Assembly (NCBI RefSeq): GCF_040958095.1
Contig: NC_091233.1
Span: forward strand, 5,300,780-5,364,779
From: Procambarus clarkii
Lineage: Eukaryota > Arthropoda > Malacostraca > Decapoda > Cambaridae
Direction: 5' to 3'
DNA: 64,000 bases
The notes beneath the pieces were generated by a model. That model saw only the letters and a program-made list of their open reading frames with translations. It had not been told where the DNA came from and made no database searches. This document shows positions 50,297 through 62,478 of this stretch, one piece after another (the stretch's first letter is position 1; each line of letters begins with the position of its first letter). The translations under genes and the position numbers were made by a program.

Positions 50297-50879
50297 CCCT
50301 CCTCACACCCTAATTACCTGTCATCAATAATCTTTAATATGGCCAAACTGGCTCAGCGTGTCCCTGTAATTACCAGTCCTTCCCTCTTCTTTTATATGAA
50401 CTTTAAAATTTTCCTCGGCTTCTTTAATATTATATTAACAATCGGACAAAGGGAAGAAACAATTTCAATATCAACCCTTATGGGAAAGTGGATTAAGCAC
50501 TAAGATAGCTTTGATCATCGTGTTACACAAGCTTTCAGATTTATAACTTCCTTACTAGAAGATTAACAAGCAGAATTTGTATCAACTGAATGGTTGTCCT
50601 CATCAAGCTGAGTACCAGGACTTCTTAGTAACGGCTTGAGTGGGTCACTACTCACCAAGCTGAGGCCGGAAATTGGATACTTATAGACAATGTTTTCTCA
50701 AAAAGGTTAATGGGTCCTGGAGAATGATACGACCATAAAAGAAATTACTAGTTTAGGCAAGAATGGCTGTGTACATGTACACTTTGTGTTGATGTGTGTA
50801 GTGTTGGAGTCGAAGTGAACCCATAAAGTATATTAAGGCTTGCTGTGTTACTCAGTATTGTCAACGGTGTTGAGATATG
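50297..50879. other. Non-coding spacer
   Basis: No gene or repeat recognised. Confidence 0.5.
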
Positions 50880-51191
50880 TACTCATCTAATTGTACTCAC
50901 CAAATTGTGCTTGCGGGGGTTGAGCTTTGGCTCTTTGCTCCCGACTCTCAACTGTCAATCAACTGGTGTACAGATTCCTGAGCCTATTGGGCTCTATCAT
51001 ATCTACATTTGAAACTGTGTATGGAGTCAGCCTCCAACACATCACTTCATAGTGCATTCCATTTATTAACTACTCTGACACTGAAAAAATTCTTTCTAAC
51101 GTCTCTGGGACTCATTTGAGTACTAAGTTTCCACCTGTGTCCCCTTGTTTGTGTTCCACCCACGCTAAAGAGTTTGTCTTTGTCGAACCTT

Positions 51192-51557
51192 TCAATTCCC
51201 CCTAAGAATTTTGTAGGTGGTTATCATGTCTCCCCTTACTCTTCTGTTTTCCTGGGATGTGAGGTTCAGCTTCTTTAACCTTTCGTCGAAACTCATTTCT
51301 CTCAGTTCCGGGACGAGCCTGGTGGCATACCGCTGAATCTTCTCTAACTTTGTCTTGTGTTTAACTAGGTATGGATTCCAGGCTGGAGCTGCATACTTTA
51401 GAATTGGTCTTACATAAGTGGTATACAGGGTCCTGAACGATTCCTTACACAAGTTTCTAAAGGCAGTTCTTATGTTGGCCAGTCTAGCATATGCCGCTGA
51501 TGATATTCTTTTGATGTGAGCCTCTGGGGACAGGTTCGGTGTGATATCAACCCCCAA
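51192..51557 (-). pseudogene. LINE A C-terminal part, out of frame with its RT
   Basis: About 121 codons run from MGVDITPNLSPEAHIKRIS through YVRPILKYAAPAWNPYL and MSFDERLKKLNL to ITTYKILRGN, where a stop truncates it. It belongs to the same protein as 51470-52219, but a frameshift near 51560 (SNRKIWGLIS versus the DLGVDI of other copies) separates the two. The domain follows the thumb in family A. Together with the stop, the frameshift makes this copy inactive. Confidence 0.85.
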
Positions 51558-52219
51558 ATCTTTCTATTTGACTCTTGCAGGATTTCACCTCCCAGATGAT
51601 ACCTTGTGTTCAGCCTCCTGCTCCCTTCGACTAATTTCATTACCTTACACTTTCCTGAGTTGAACTTTAGCAGCCATTTTCTAGACCATTCCTCCAGTTT
51701 GTCCAGGTCATCCTGTAGTCTCTGTCTATCTTCATCCGTCTTGATTCTTTTCATAATTTTTGCATCATCAGCAAACATTGAGAGGAACGAGTCTATACCC
51801 TCCGGAAGATCGTTTACATATATTAGAAACAGGATGGGTCCAAGTACTGAGCCCTGTGGGACTCCGCTGGTGACATCTCGCCACTCTGATGTCTCCTCCC
51901 CTCTCACTGTTACTCGCTGTTTCATGTTGCTTAAGTATTCCCTTATCCACTGGAGCACCTTCCCTTTTACTCCTGCCTGTTGCTCTAACTTTTTTAACAG
52001 CCTTCTATGGGGTATTGTATCAAAGGCTTTCTGGCAGTTCAGGAAAATGCAGTCGGCCCTCCCTTCTCTTTCCTGCCTAATTTTTGTTGCCTGGTCATAG
52101 AATTCTATTAAACCTGTGAGGCACGATTTACCATCTCTGATCCCATGTTGGTGGTGCGTTACAAAGTTATTTCCCTCCAGGTGCTCTACGAGCCTTTTCC
52201 TCACGATTTTCTCCATCAC
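51470..52219 (-). pseudogene. LINE A reverse transcriptase with motif A Asp to Asn change
   Basis: About 250 codons are open. In order: MMEKIVRKRLVEHLEGNNFV, GIRDGKSCLTGLIEFYDQAT, motif A (about residues 59-67), PQGSVLGPILFLIYVNDLP (121-139), FADDAKIMKR (149-158) and LKFNSGKCKVMKL. Motif A reads FLNCQKAFD where the plus-strand copy near 2540 reads CLDCKKAF. The metal-binding aspartate is replaced by asparagine, so this enzyme would be dead even without the frameshift downstream. About 100 bases upstream the frame breaks again before IWKTANVV-type sequence (52310-52320), with a stop in the KLPYG region. Confidence 0.88.
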
Positions 52220-52318
52220 CTTGTATGGTATACAAGTTAGGGAAACTGGCTTGTAGTTCAGTGCCTCTTGCCTGTCACCCTTCTTATATATTGGGACTAC
52301 GTTAGCTGTCTTCCAACT

Positions 52319-52657
52319 TTATGGTAAGTCTCCTGTTTCCAGTGACCTGTTATACACCATAGTGAGTGGCACACTTAATGCTTCTGCACCTTTCTTTAGT
52401 ATCCATGGTGTGATTCTGTCAGGCCCAACAGCCTTTGTCACAGCCAGCTCCAGCAGACACCTTTTGACCTCATCACTTGTGAGGTCAAATTCCACCAAGG
52501 TGGCTTGGTTTGCCGCCTCCTCGTTTAGTGCAGGAGCTTCTCCTTGTTCTATTGTGAAGACCTCCTGGAAACTCTTGTTGAGTTCTTCACCCACCTCCTT
52601 GTCATTCTCTGTGTATCCGTTCTCCCCATTTCTCAGTTTCATCACTTGTTTCTTCAC
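52319..52657 (-). pseudogene. LINE A pre-RT linker
   Basis: About 112 codons are open: KKQVMKLRNGENGYTENDKE, EELNKSFQEVFTIEQGE, SDEVKRCLLELAVTKAVGPD, ITPWILKKGAEALSVPLTMV and YNRSLETGDLP. This conserved stretch precedes the reverse transcriptase in family A. The GPDxI block is typical of CR1/Jockey-type elements. It lies directly downstream of the GDFNHD endonuclease end, so the usual intervening region is deleted. Confidence 0.82.
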
Positions 52658-52716
52658 TAATCATGGTTGAAATCGCCCATGATTAAGAGTCTTGAGCCAT
52701 TCCTGCAGGCAACTGG

Positions 52717-54535
52717 TTGATACCTGGTTGATGGGGTTCTGGGAGTTCTTCTACTCCCCAAGCCCGGCCCGAGGCCAGGCTTGACTTGTGAGAGTTTGGT
52801 CCACCAGGCTGTTGCTTGGAGCGGCCCGCAGGCCCACATACCCACCACAGCCCGGTTGGTCCGGCACTCCTTGGAGGAATAAACCTAGTTTCCTCTTGAA
52901 AATGTCCACGGTTGTTCCAGCAATATTTCTTATGCTTGCTGGGAGGACGTTGAACAACCGCGGACCTCTGATGCTTATACAGTGTTCTCTGATTGTGCCT
53001 ATGGCACCTCTGCTCTTCACTGGTTCTATTCTACATTTTCTTCCATATCGTTTACTCCAGTACGTTGTTATTTTACTGTGTAGATTTGGTACTTGGCCCT
53101 CCAGTATCTTCCAGGTGTATATTATTTGATATCTCTCTCGTCTTCTTTCTAGTGAGTACATTTGGAGGGCTTTGAGACGATCCCAATAATTTAGGTGCTT
53201 TATTGCGTCTATGCGTGCCGTATATGTTCTCTGTATTCCCTCTATTTCAGCAATCTCTCCTGCTCTGAAGGGGGAAGTGAGTACTGAACAGTACTCAAGA
53301 CGGGACAACACAAGTGACTTGAAGAGTACAACCATTGTGATGGGATCCCTGGATTTGAAAGTTCTCGTAATCCATCCTATCATTTTTCTGGCTGTCGCAA
53401 TATTTGCTTCGTTATGCTCCTTAAACGTTAGGTCGTCAGACATTATTATTCCCAAATCCTTTACATGCTGTTTTCCTACTATGGGTACATTTGATTGTGT
53501 TTTGTACTCTGTATTGTGTTTAAGGTCCTCATTTTTACCGTACCTGAGTACCTGGAATTTATCACTTTTAAACATCATGTTATTTTCTGATGCCCAGTCG
53601 AAAACTTTATTAATATCAGCTTGAAGTTTTTCAATGTCCTCAGCCGAGGTAATTTTCATACTGATTTTTGTGTCATCTGCAAAGGATGATACGAAGCTGT
53701 GACTTGTATTTTTGTCTATATCTGATATGAGAATAAGGAAAAGCAGCGGTGCAAGGACTGTACCCTGAGGTACAGAGCTTTTCACTGCACTTGGACTAGA
53801 TTTTATATGGTTGACAGTTACTCGCTGAGTCCTGTTTGACAGAAAACTGAGTATCCAGCGTCCTACTTTACCGGTTAATCCCATTGACTTCATTTTGTGT
53901 GCTATCACGCCATGGTCACATTTAACGAAAGCCTTTGCGAAGTCCGTGTATATCACATCAGCATTCTGTTTCTCTTCTAATGCCTCAGTGACTTTGTCGT
54001 AGTGCTCAAGTAGCTGTGAGAGGCACGATCTTCCCGCTCGAAATCCATGTTGGCCTGGGTTGTGAAGGTCACTGGTCTCCATGAAATTGGTGACCTGACT
54101 CCTAATCACTCTCTCAAATACTTTTATGATGTGCGATGTTAGTGCAACTGGTCTATAATTCTTTGCCAATGCTTTGCTCCCTCCCTTGTGTAGAGGGGCT
54201 ATGTCTGCTACTTTAAGTGCATCTGGTATCTCCCCCGTGTCCAAGCTCTTCCTCCACACTATACTGAGTGCCTGTGCTACCGGCACTTTGCATTTCTTTA
54301 TAAATATTGAATTCCATGAGTCTGGACCTGGGGCCGAGTGCATGGGCATGTTTTCAATTTCTTTTTCAAAATTTAGTGCGCTCGTGTTTATATCAGTTAT
54401 ATTTACAGGGGTTTGAATATCCCGCATAAAGAAATTGTCTGGATCTTCCACCTTCATGTTGTTTATTGGAGTGCTAAACATGTCCTCATACTGCTTTTTT
54501 AGGATTTCACTAAACTGAAGCTGCTCTCTCTATTA
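52717..54535 (-). mobile_element. LINE family B, 5'-truncated, nested in LINE A
   Basis: Family A sequence is on both sides: the endonuclease middle ends at about 54545 and its GDFNHD end resumes at about 52715. The family B copy therefore inserted within the family A endonuclease gene, in the same orientation. Its 3' end reads CATCAACCAGGTATCAACCAG-like, with a repeated ATCAACCAG. The 5' end is truncated just before the sequence equivalent to 5400 in the plus-strand family B copy. I could not define a target-site duplication. Confidence 0.85.
52751..54481 (-). pseudogene. LINE family B reverse transcriptase, 576 codons open
   Basis: This is the longest intact retrotransposon frame here. It shows SAPGPDSWNSIFIKKCK (about residues 49-65), NYRPVALTSHIIKVFERVI (108-126), HGFRAGRSCLSQLLEHYD (145-162), motif A with YTDFAKAF (178-185, Asp180), PQGTVLAPLLFLILISDID (238-256), FADDTKISM (267-275, Asp269 and Asp270), then the thumb and a C-terminal domain ending in the GVPDQPGCGG region. 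The catalytic triad is present, but the conserved AFD after motif A reads AFV (Val186), whereas the plus-strand copy keeps AFD. The element has no endonuclease or upstream part (5' truncated), so it is not autonomous. The few lesions suggest it is younger than the copy at 4.16-6.96 kb. Confidence 0.9.
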
Positions 54536-54903
54536 TATTTATTGGTTGCCATGTTGTTTTTATCAAACTCCTGTCTAGGTCTTCTGTCATTTAGGGGAGG
54601 GTTGTAAATGACTACCACTATTATCTTAGGTCCACCAATTGTTATAGTTCCTGTTATGTAATCTCTGAATCCGTCACAGTCCGGAATTTCCAACTCATCA
54701 AAACTCCAGTCCTTCCTTATCAGCAGGGCCACTCCTCCACCTCCTCTCCCTTCCTTCTCTTTCCTTACTATATAGTAGTCCTTTGGAAACACATCATCTG
54801 TTATGACTCCTGACAATTTTGTTTCCGTGAGTCCTATTACATCAGGGTTTTTCTTCTTGTGCCCTTTCTGCCAGTTCACTTGCTTTATTGGTAATCCCAT
54901 CAA
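54499..54903 (-). pseudogene. LINE A endonuclease, middle part
   Basis: About 100 codons of apurinic-type endonuclease: DVIGLTETKLSGVITDDVFP (with the catalytic Glu of LTETKL), YYIVRKEKEGRGGGGVALLI, FRDYITGTITIGGPKIIVVV and YNPPLNDRRPRQEFDK. After that the reading leaves family A and enters the family B insertion. The end of the domain (GDFNHD) is at about 52660-52690. A one-base frameshift in an A-run near 54850 separates it from the N-terminal part. Confidence 0.85.
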
Positions 54904-55500
54904 TGTTTGAGTACATTACCTTGAAGCTCACTTTCTTATATCCAATTTCACCCTCACTCCCCACAAGTGTAGTAAGTTGTTCCATGGTCATTGCTACTTG
55001 GGCAGGCTCATCCTCCTGCGAGGTAGTCGCCAGGGGTCCAGTGGGAAGTGTATTGGAGGATGGAGGGCTTAGGCCCTGCTCAGGCCTGCTTGGGGCAGGA
55101 GGAAGTCCTGGGGATGAGGGAGCAGGGAGTCCTGGGGGTGAAGGAGCAGGGAGTCCTGGGGGTGAGGGAGCGTGCCCTCTCCTTGGGGAGAGGGCACGCC
55201 CTCCTGCGGTGTAATTGACAGGGGTTTGGGGGGAGATGAAGTGGGGGATGGAGGGGCTTAGGTCTCGCCTGGGCCTACTTGGGGTAGGAAGAAGTCCAGG
55301 GGCTAGGAAAGCAGGGGATACTTGGGGTAAGGGGAGAGGGAGGATTTGGGTTATATGATGGGCATTGTGCAGGGGCAAGGAAGGGTTCGTGCTGGGGGAT
55401 AGGGGGGCCCTGGTTGTAGGAGAGTGACTGTCCTTAGAGCAGCTTATACAGACATAAACATGTATATTGCATCTAAGATATGTAGGCCTGGAATGAGAGG
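54842..55500 (-). pseudogene. LINE A ORF1-like proline-rich region and endonuclease start
   Basis: The minus frame reads, from its upstream side, a Cys-containing stretch (CNIHVYVCISCSKD, about 55425-55470), then Pro/Ser-rich low complexity with a PSPPGLPA-type repeat (about 55080-55160), then EQLTTLVGSEGEIGYKKVSF and YSNIDGITNKASELAERAQ, which starts the endonuclease. The Cys cluster could be a decayed nucleic-acid-binding knuckle, but I see too little to assign it. The first in-frame codon used as a start is ambiguous because the frame continues upstream of 55378. This marks the 5' side of the family A copy. Confidence 0.65.
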
Positions 55501-55658
55501 TGTGATATCAGAAAGGCTGTAATTCTTTTAACAGTGTGATGTTCATGTTTGTTGTCATTCCATAAAGAGCAAGAAGCTTAAAGAGTACTTGCTTGTCTAT
55601 TAGAAGCAAGCACTCCGCATGTATAGGTGCAGTGTATCATGTCACTGTGGTGTTGGCT
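55501..55658. other. Non-coding spacer
   Basis: The 5' limit of the LINE A copy is not defined here; nothing else recognised. Confidence 0.4.
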
Positions 55659-55875
55659 TGATGGCTGGTGCAGTGTGCTGGGTGTTCCGTCGTGGTCTGG
55701 TGGTTGGCAGTCATGATGGCTGGTGCAGTGTGCTGGGTGTTCCGTCGTGGTCTGGTGGTTGGCAGTCATGATGGTTGGTGCAGTGTGCTGGGTGTTCCGT
55801 CGTGGTCTGGTGGTTGGCAGTCATGATGGTTGGTGCAGTGTGCTGGGTGTTCCGTCGTGGTCTGGTGGATGGCAG
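55659..55875. repeat. 55-bp minisatellite, four units
   Basis: The unit core is TGGGTGTTCCGTCGTGGTCT; starts 55 bp apart (55659, 55714, 55769, 55824). The first two units have ATGGCTGG and the next two ATGGTTGG. It forms the 3' side of the Penelope-type remnant. Confidence 0.93.
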
Positions 55876-56387
55876 AGTGTAAGGTGGTGGTAGTTGGCTA
55901 CTGACGCCTGGCTTGGTGTGCTTGTTGCCTCGCCCAGGTCCAGTCTGCTGTTGTCGCCGTGTCTGTCCATTATTTGGGTGTTGTTTGTGAGTGTATCTAT
56001 GGTGAAGGTGTGGTTATGTATAGAGACTATAAGTTTCTTAATTGGTCTTTGCTGCTTGTGCATTGTCAAGCGTATTGAAATGGATGGTGTTGTCTTGCCT
56101 ATACATTGAATTTGTTGGGGCTGACAGTCCCTAAGTGGGCATGTGAAGGCATAGACAACATTCGTCTCATTCAAGGTATATTGTTTGGTGTCAGGAGAGT
56201 TATTCATGAGCAAGTTGACATTCTTTTTGCTCATATAGTATATTATTTGCTCAATCATCTGGCTGGTGTCAACCGGGGTCACACTGCTATCAGTAATGTT
56301 TTTCAGGTTTCCCGCTTCCGCCTTGTGAACCGTGGAGGAGTTCTTGTAGAATATTATAATAGTAGGGACCGATAATGAACTGTTCAC
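55876..56387 (-). pseudogene. Penelope-like element GIY-YIG endonuclease remnant
   Basis: The minus frame (residue 1 at 56387) contains VVYAFTCPLRDC (about residues 77-88) and QCIGKTTPSISIRLTMHK (94-111). VVY and CIG stand where GIY and YIG strands are expected, followed by the conserved Arg (R106) and His (H110). The CP-xxx-C spacing before the IGKT is typical of the endonuclease of Penelope-like elements. The reverse transcriptase that should precede it is absent; upstream lies the inverted repeat 56493-56636. The frame continues past about residue 170 into the 55-bp minisatellite down to 55821. It is a 5'-truncated, inactive fragment. A host GIY-YIG protein is much less likely given the context. 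Confidence 0.72.
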
Positions 56388-56492
56388 TGTTGTAGCTGAA
56401 GTCGCATGGTGAGGAAATCAAGAAAAAGAAGTTGAGCCGCATGCGACTCACCTTCAGAGTAACAGAGAACATAATGAGGACATGATGAACAC

Positions 56493-56636
56493 ACCACACA
56501 TCAGAAGATGAAGAAACGACGACGTTTCGGTTCGTCTTGAACCATTATTAAGTCGTGTGTATCAAGACACACTCGACTTGATAACGGTCCAGGAGGGACC
56601 GACACGTGGTCGTCTCCTCATCTTCTGGTGTGTGGT
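56493..56636. repeat. Imperfect inverted repeat with hammerhead-like core motifs
   Basis: Arms of 63 bp (56493-56555 and 56574-56636), about 80% complementary, flank an 18-base loop that itself has a TGTGT/ACACA stem. The right arm (plus) reads CTTGATAA, a GGTCC...GGACC stem, then CGACAC. The left arm (minus) reads CTTAATAA, GGTTC...GAACC, then CGAAAC and GTC. This resembles the CUGAUGA-stem II-GAAAC order of hammerhead ribozymes, which are known in Penelope-like terminal repeats. The core is degenerate, so activity is doubtful. Confidence 0.55.
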
Positions 56637-59145
<2,509 letters not shown>

Positions 59146-59264
59146 GAGAAAGAGAGATAACCTGAGGCAGGAAGACAGACAGAAAAACACAAAGACAGAT
59201 CTAAGGGACCTGGTTTGACCTGGGACACTTCACATTTGTCAACCTCAATACCGAGGATAATAAC

Positions 59265-59350
59265 ATTTCATTCAACTGGATACTAGGAGCCTCGAACGCC
59301 CGTCATCCAGCATGGGAGACGAGCGCTCTGTCTCTACGAGCGGGAAAGGC
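59265..59350 (-). other. tRNA-like sequence, probably a SINE head or tRNA relic
   Basis: The minus strand carries a B-box-like GGCGTTCGAGGCTCC (59288-59302) and, about 40 bases upstream, AGAGACAGAGCGCTCG, reminiscent of an A box/D arm. The cloverleaf is not complete by eye and the tail is not a known SINE body. It differs from the SINE at 3087-3367. Confidence 0.3.
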
Positions 59351-59390
59351 ATAAAGTTCTAGTTTGGGCCACAGCTTAGTGCCTCTGTAT

Positions 59391-59391
59391 G

Positions 59392-59405
<14 letters not shown>
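59391..59405. repeat. Short (TA)n tract
   Basis: Adjoins the poly(T) side of the truncated SINE. Confidence 0.85.
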
Positions 59406-59437
<32 letters not shown>

Positions 59438-59639
59438 AGATATATACAAGAGTTGTTACATTCTTGTACAGCCACTAGTACGCGTAGCGTTTCGGGCAAG
59501 TCCTTAATCCTATGGTCCCTGGAATACGATCCCCTGCCGCGAAGAATCGTTTTTTCATCCAAGTACACATTTTACTGTTGCGTTAAACAGAGGCTACAGT
59601 TAAGGAATTGCGCCCAGTAAATCCTCCCCGGCCAGGATA

Positions 59640-59643
<4 letters not shown>
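59406..59643 (-). mobile_element. tRNA-derived SINE, 5'-truncated
   Basis: This is the same family as 3087-3367, in reverse: a 31-base poly(T) (59406-59436), then the reverse complement of the SINE body. It ends within the B box: GGCCAGGATACGA is kept and the following AACCC is lost. The A box and 5' half of the tRNA head are missing, so it has no internal promoter. TA repeats lie on both sides, so it probably inserted into a (TA)n tract. Confidence 0.85.

Positions 59644-59691
<48 letters not shown>
59642..59691. repeat. (TA)n microsatellite
   Basis: About 50 bp of alternating TA adjoining the truncated SINE. Confidence 0.95.
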
Positions 59692-59693
<2 letters not shown>

Positions 59694-60311
59694 TTCTCAT
59701 AATCTTATATTGACGTCTAATTGGAACAGTCTACGAGTGAAGCATGAAAACAATTGATAATTAACACGACTTGTAGGTTTGTTTGTGATAGGAGGAATCA
59801 ATTTGTCATTATAGTGATTTGCAGAATGACAAAGCCACACGCGCCCATAGACACCGTATTGGTTTTTCCCACCAAATCCTTTTCGTTTTTTCAAAATATA
59901 ATGCCCAGTTGTTCCTAAGCGCATCCTCTTTCCTTTCTCTCTCTCTTTCTCCCTCTCTCTCTCACGGAAAAAAATATATTGAATGTCTGGCTCGACAGTC
60001 TTAGAAGAGAGGAAGCGCTGAGCTTCTGTTTCCGGCGCAAAATCTGTGCTCGAAACACGAGGTGCTTTTACCAGAATATTTGCAATACAATAAAGGTCAA
60101 ACTCACTAATATTGAGGATGACTGTAGAGGACAACATTTATATAACTCATTAAATCACAAAGATGCTAAAATATATATTAAAATTTTACTTTCTGTTTAT
60201 TATGGATTAATCTGTGTATAATTAAACAATATATGACAAGAAACCGCTTGTGTTCTGCTATATTCTCTCTTGCACATTAATAGTACCTACCTTACAATTT
60301 GATCAAAAGGT
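59692..60311. other. Non-coding spacer
   Basis: A CT-rich tract at 59930-59962; no convincing gene. Confidence 0.5.
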
Positions 60312-61808
60312 ATATCGCTGCAATCATTCAGGGCGGCGCTGCAATCATTCAGGGCGGCGCTGCAATCATTCAGGGCAGCGCTGCAATCATTCAGGGCGGC
60401 GCTGCCATCATTCAGGGCAGCGCTGCCATCATTCAGGGCGGCGCTGCAATCATTCAGGGCAGCGCTGCAATCATTCAGGGCAGCGCTGCAATCATTCAGG
60501 GCAGCGCTGCAATCATTCAGGGAGGCGCTGCAATCATTCAGGGCAGCGCTGCAATCATTCAGGGCGGCGCTGCCATCATTCAGGGCGGCGCTGCAATCAT
60601 TCAGGGCGGCGCTGCAATCATTCAGGGCAGCGCTGCAATCATTCAGGGCAGCGCTGCAATCATTCAGGGCAGCGCTGCAATCATTCAGGGCAGCGCTGCC
60701 ATCATTCAGGGCGGCGCTGCCATCATTCAGGGCAGCGCTGCAATCATTCAGGGCGGCGCTGCAATCATTCAGGGCAGCGCTGCAATCATTCAGGGCGGCG
60801 CTGCAATCATTCAGGGCAGCGCTGCAATCATTCAGGGCGGCGCTGCAATCATTCAGGGCAGCGCTGCAATCATTCAGGGCGGCGCTGCAATCATTCAGGG
60901 CAGCGCTGCAATCATTCAGGGAGGCGCTGCCATCATTCAAGGCGGCGCTGCTATCATTCAGGGAGGCGCTGCCATCATTCAAGGCGGCGCTGCTATCATT
61001 CAGGGAGGCGCTGCTATCATTCAGGGCGGCGCTGCCATTATTCAGGGCGGCGCTGCCATCATTCAGGGCGGCGCTGCTATCATTCAGGGAGGCGCTGCAA
61101 TTATTCAGGGCAGCGCTGCAATCATTCAGGGAGGCGCTGCCATCATTCAGGGAGGCGCTGCAATTATTCAGGGCGGCGCTGCCATCATTCAGGGCGGCGC
61201 TGCTATCATTCAGGGAGGCGCTGCTATCATTCAGGGCGGCGCTGCCATCATTCAGGGCGGCGCTGCCATCATTCAGGGCGGCGCTGCCATCATTCAGGGC
61301 GGCGCTGCCATCATTCAGGGCGGGGCTGTCATCATTCAGGGCGGCGCTGCCATCATTCAGGGCGGGGCTGCCATCATTCAGGGCGGGGCTGCCATCATTC
61401 AGGGCGGCGCTACCATCATTCAGGGCGGCGCTGCCATCATTCAGGGCGGCGCTACAATCATTCAGGGCGGCGCTACAATCATTCAGGGCGGCGCTACAAT
61501 CATTCAGGGCGGCGCTACAATCATTCAGGGCGGCGCTACAATCATTCAGGGCGGCGCTACAATCATTCAGGGCGGCGCTGCCATCATTCAGGGCGGCGCT
61601 ACAATCATTCAGGGCGGCGCTACAATCATTCAGGGCGGCGCTACAATCATTCTGGGCGGCGCTACAATCATTCAGGGCGGCGCTGCCATCATTCAAGGCG
61701 GCGCTACAATCATTCAGGGCGGCGCTGCCATCATTCAGGGCGGCGCTACAATCATTGTGGGCGGCGCTGCCATCATTCAGGGCGGCGCTACAATCATTGT
61801 GGGCGGCG
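60312..61808 (+). repeat. 21-bp minisatellite, about 71 units
   Basis: The unit core is GCAATCATTCAGGGCGGCG; period 21 bp (7 codons), so several frames stay open for more than 500 codons. Plus frames read AAIIQGG/AAIIQGS and RCNHSGR, and a minus frame reads NDCSAAL. The Cys and His in RCNHSGR are coincidental: there is no zinc-finger spacing. Variants are zoned: GCAATC with GGCAGCG on the left, GCCATC and GCTATC in the middle, ACAATC on the right. Confidence 0.96.
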
Positions 61809-62288
61809 ATAAAAAACATGAAATAGAGAGACCAGACACAACAACCTCACAGTCACCTCCCAACACTCACGGGAAACCCTCGACACCGGGACGAAATGGA
61901 CCCTGAAGATGCTGAAAAAAGTAAACTCATTAGGGTAAAGCAAGACCCTGGAGCGACAGGTTTTGTATTCCAGCATTGAAAAATACTTCAAAAGAAAATG
62001 CTTGTGCATCATTGCTGAGCGACAGATCCTTCAGGAGCTCAAAACGCCTTATGAGTTGCATTAGAAGGCAACTCATAAAAATTAGGATTCAGATATGGAA
62101 TAAGAAAACCATTAATTTTATTAGATTATGACTAGAGCTATATTTATATGTTAGAGCTACGCAACTCGTAGCCCATTTCATATTATTAATTCAACTACGG
62201 AAAGCGCACCTTGTTGGTAGAGGAAAATATTCGCTTGCAGAGAGAAGCTCAAAGACTTTTAATGAACAACCTATATTTTCTTGTCTGA
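61809..62288. other. Non-coding spacer
   Basis: Single-copy sequence up to the first piece of the 63.3-kb minisatellite (62280-62293). No gene recognised. Confidence 0.5.
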
Positions 62289-62337
62289 GGCCATGTTACG
62301 GACCCGAGTCCAGCGTCGGAGCACGGAGCAGTGACGA

Positions 62338-62353
62338 CAACGCCATCTGTGAG
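62338..62353 (-). promoter_or_regulatory. CTCF-like motif 1 in LTR copy 2
   Basis: The reverse complement contains CACAGATGGCG, at the same 44-base offset from the LTR start as the site at 54-69. Confidence 0.35.
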
Positions 62354-62381
62354 TCCGGTCCCGAAACCCCCTCCAAATGGA

Positions 62382-62399
62382 CAACGCCATCTAGTGAGG
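62382..62399 (-). promoter_or_regulatory. CTCF-like motif 2 in LTR copy 2
   Basis: The reverse complement contains CACTAGATGGCG, matching CASYAGRKGGCR. It is probably the counterpart of 109-124 in copy 1. Confidence 0.38.
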
Positions 62400-62478
62400 A
62401 CGGGATATACCGGCCACAGGTGCTGGATTCCCGTCTTAATCAGCTCGTAACATAACAGCCCGCTGCTGACCTCTGGTG

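Larger units (their letters stand above)
50880..52716 (-). mobile_element. LINE family A, 3' half of a LINE-split copy
   Basis: This is the 3' part of a minus-strand family A element whose 5' part lies at 54536-55500, beyond a nested family B LINE. From its 5' side it shows LLIMGDFNHD (the endonuclease end, about 52660-52690), an internal deletion joining this to the pre-RT linker, the reverse transcriptase, the C-terminal domain and the 3' end with a TTGGTGAGTA motif at 50897-50906. The distal copy of the terminal motif is degraded (AGATGAGTA). Confidence 0.88.

Noticed and set aside
52751-54481. The 576-codon reverse-transcriptase frame as a host or viral polymerase gene
   Set aside because: Motif order, LINE-type tail and a second decayed copy at 4.16-6.96 kb show a non-LTR retrotransposon.
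60250-61906. Zinc-finger-like RCNHSGR protein, or an AAIIQGG beta-solenoid protein
   Set aside because: Cys-His spacing does not fit a finger, and plus and minus frames are equally open; the 21-bp unit explains it.
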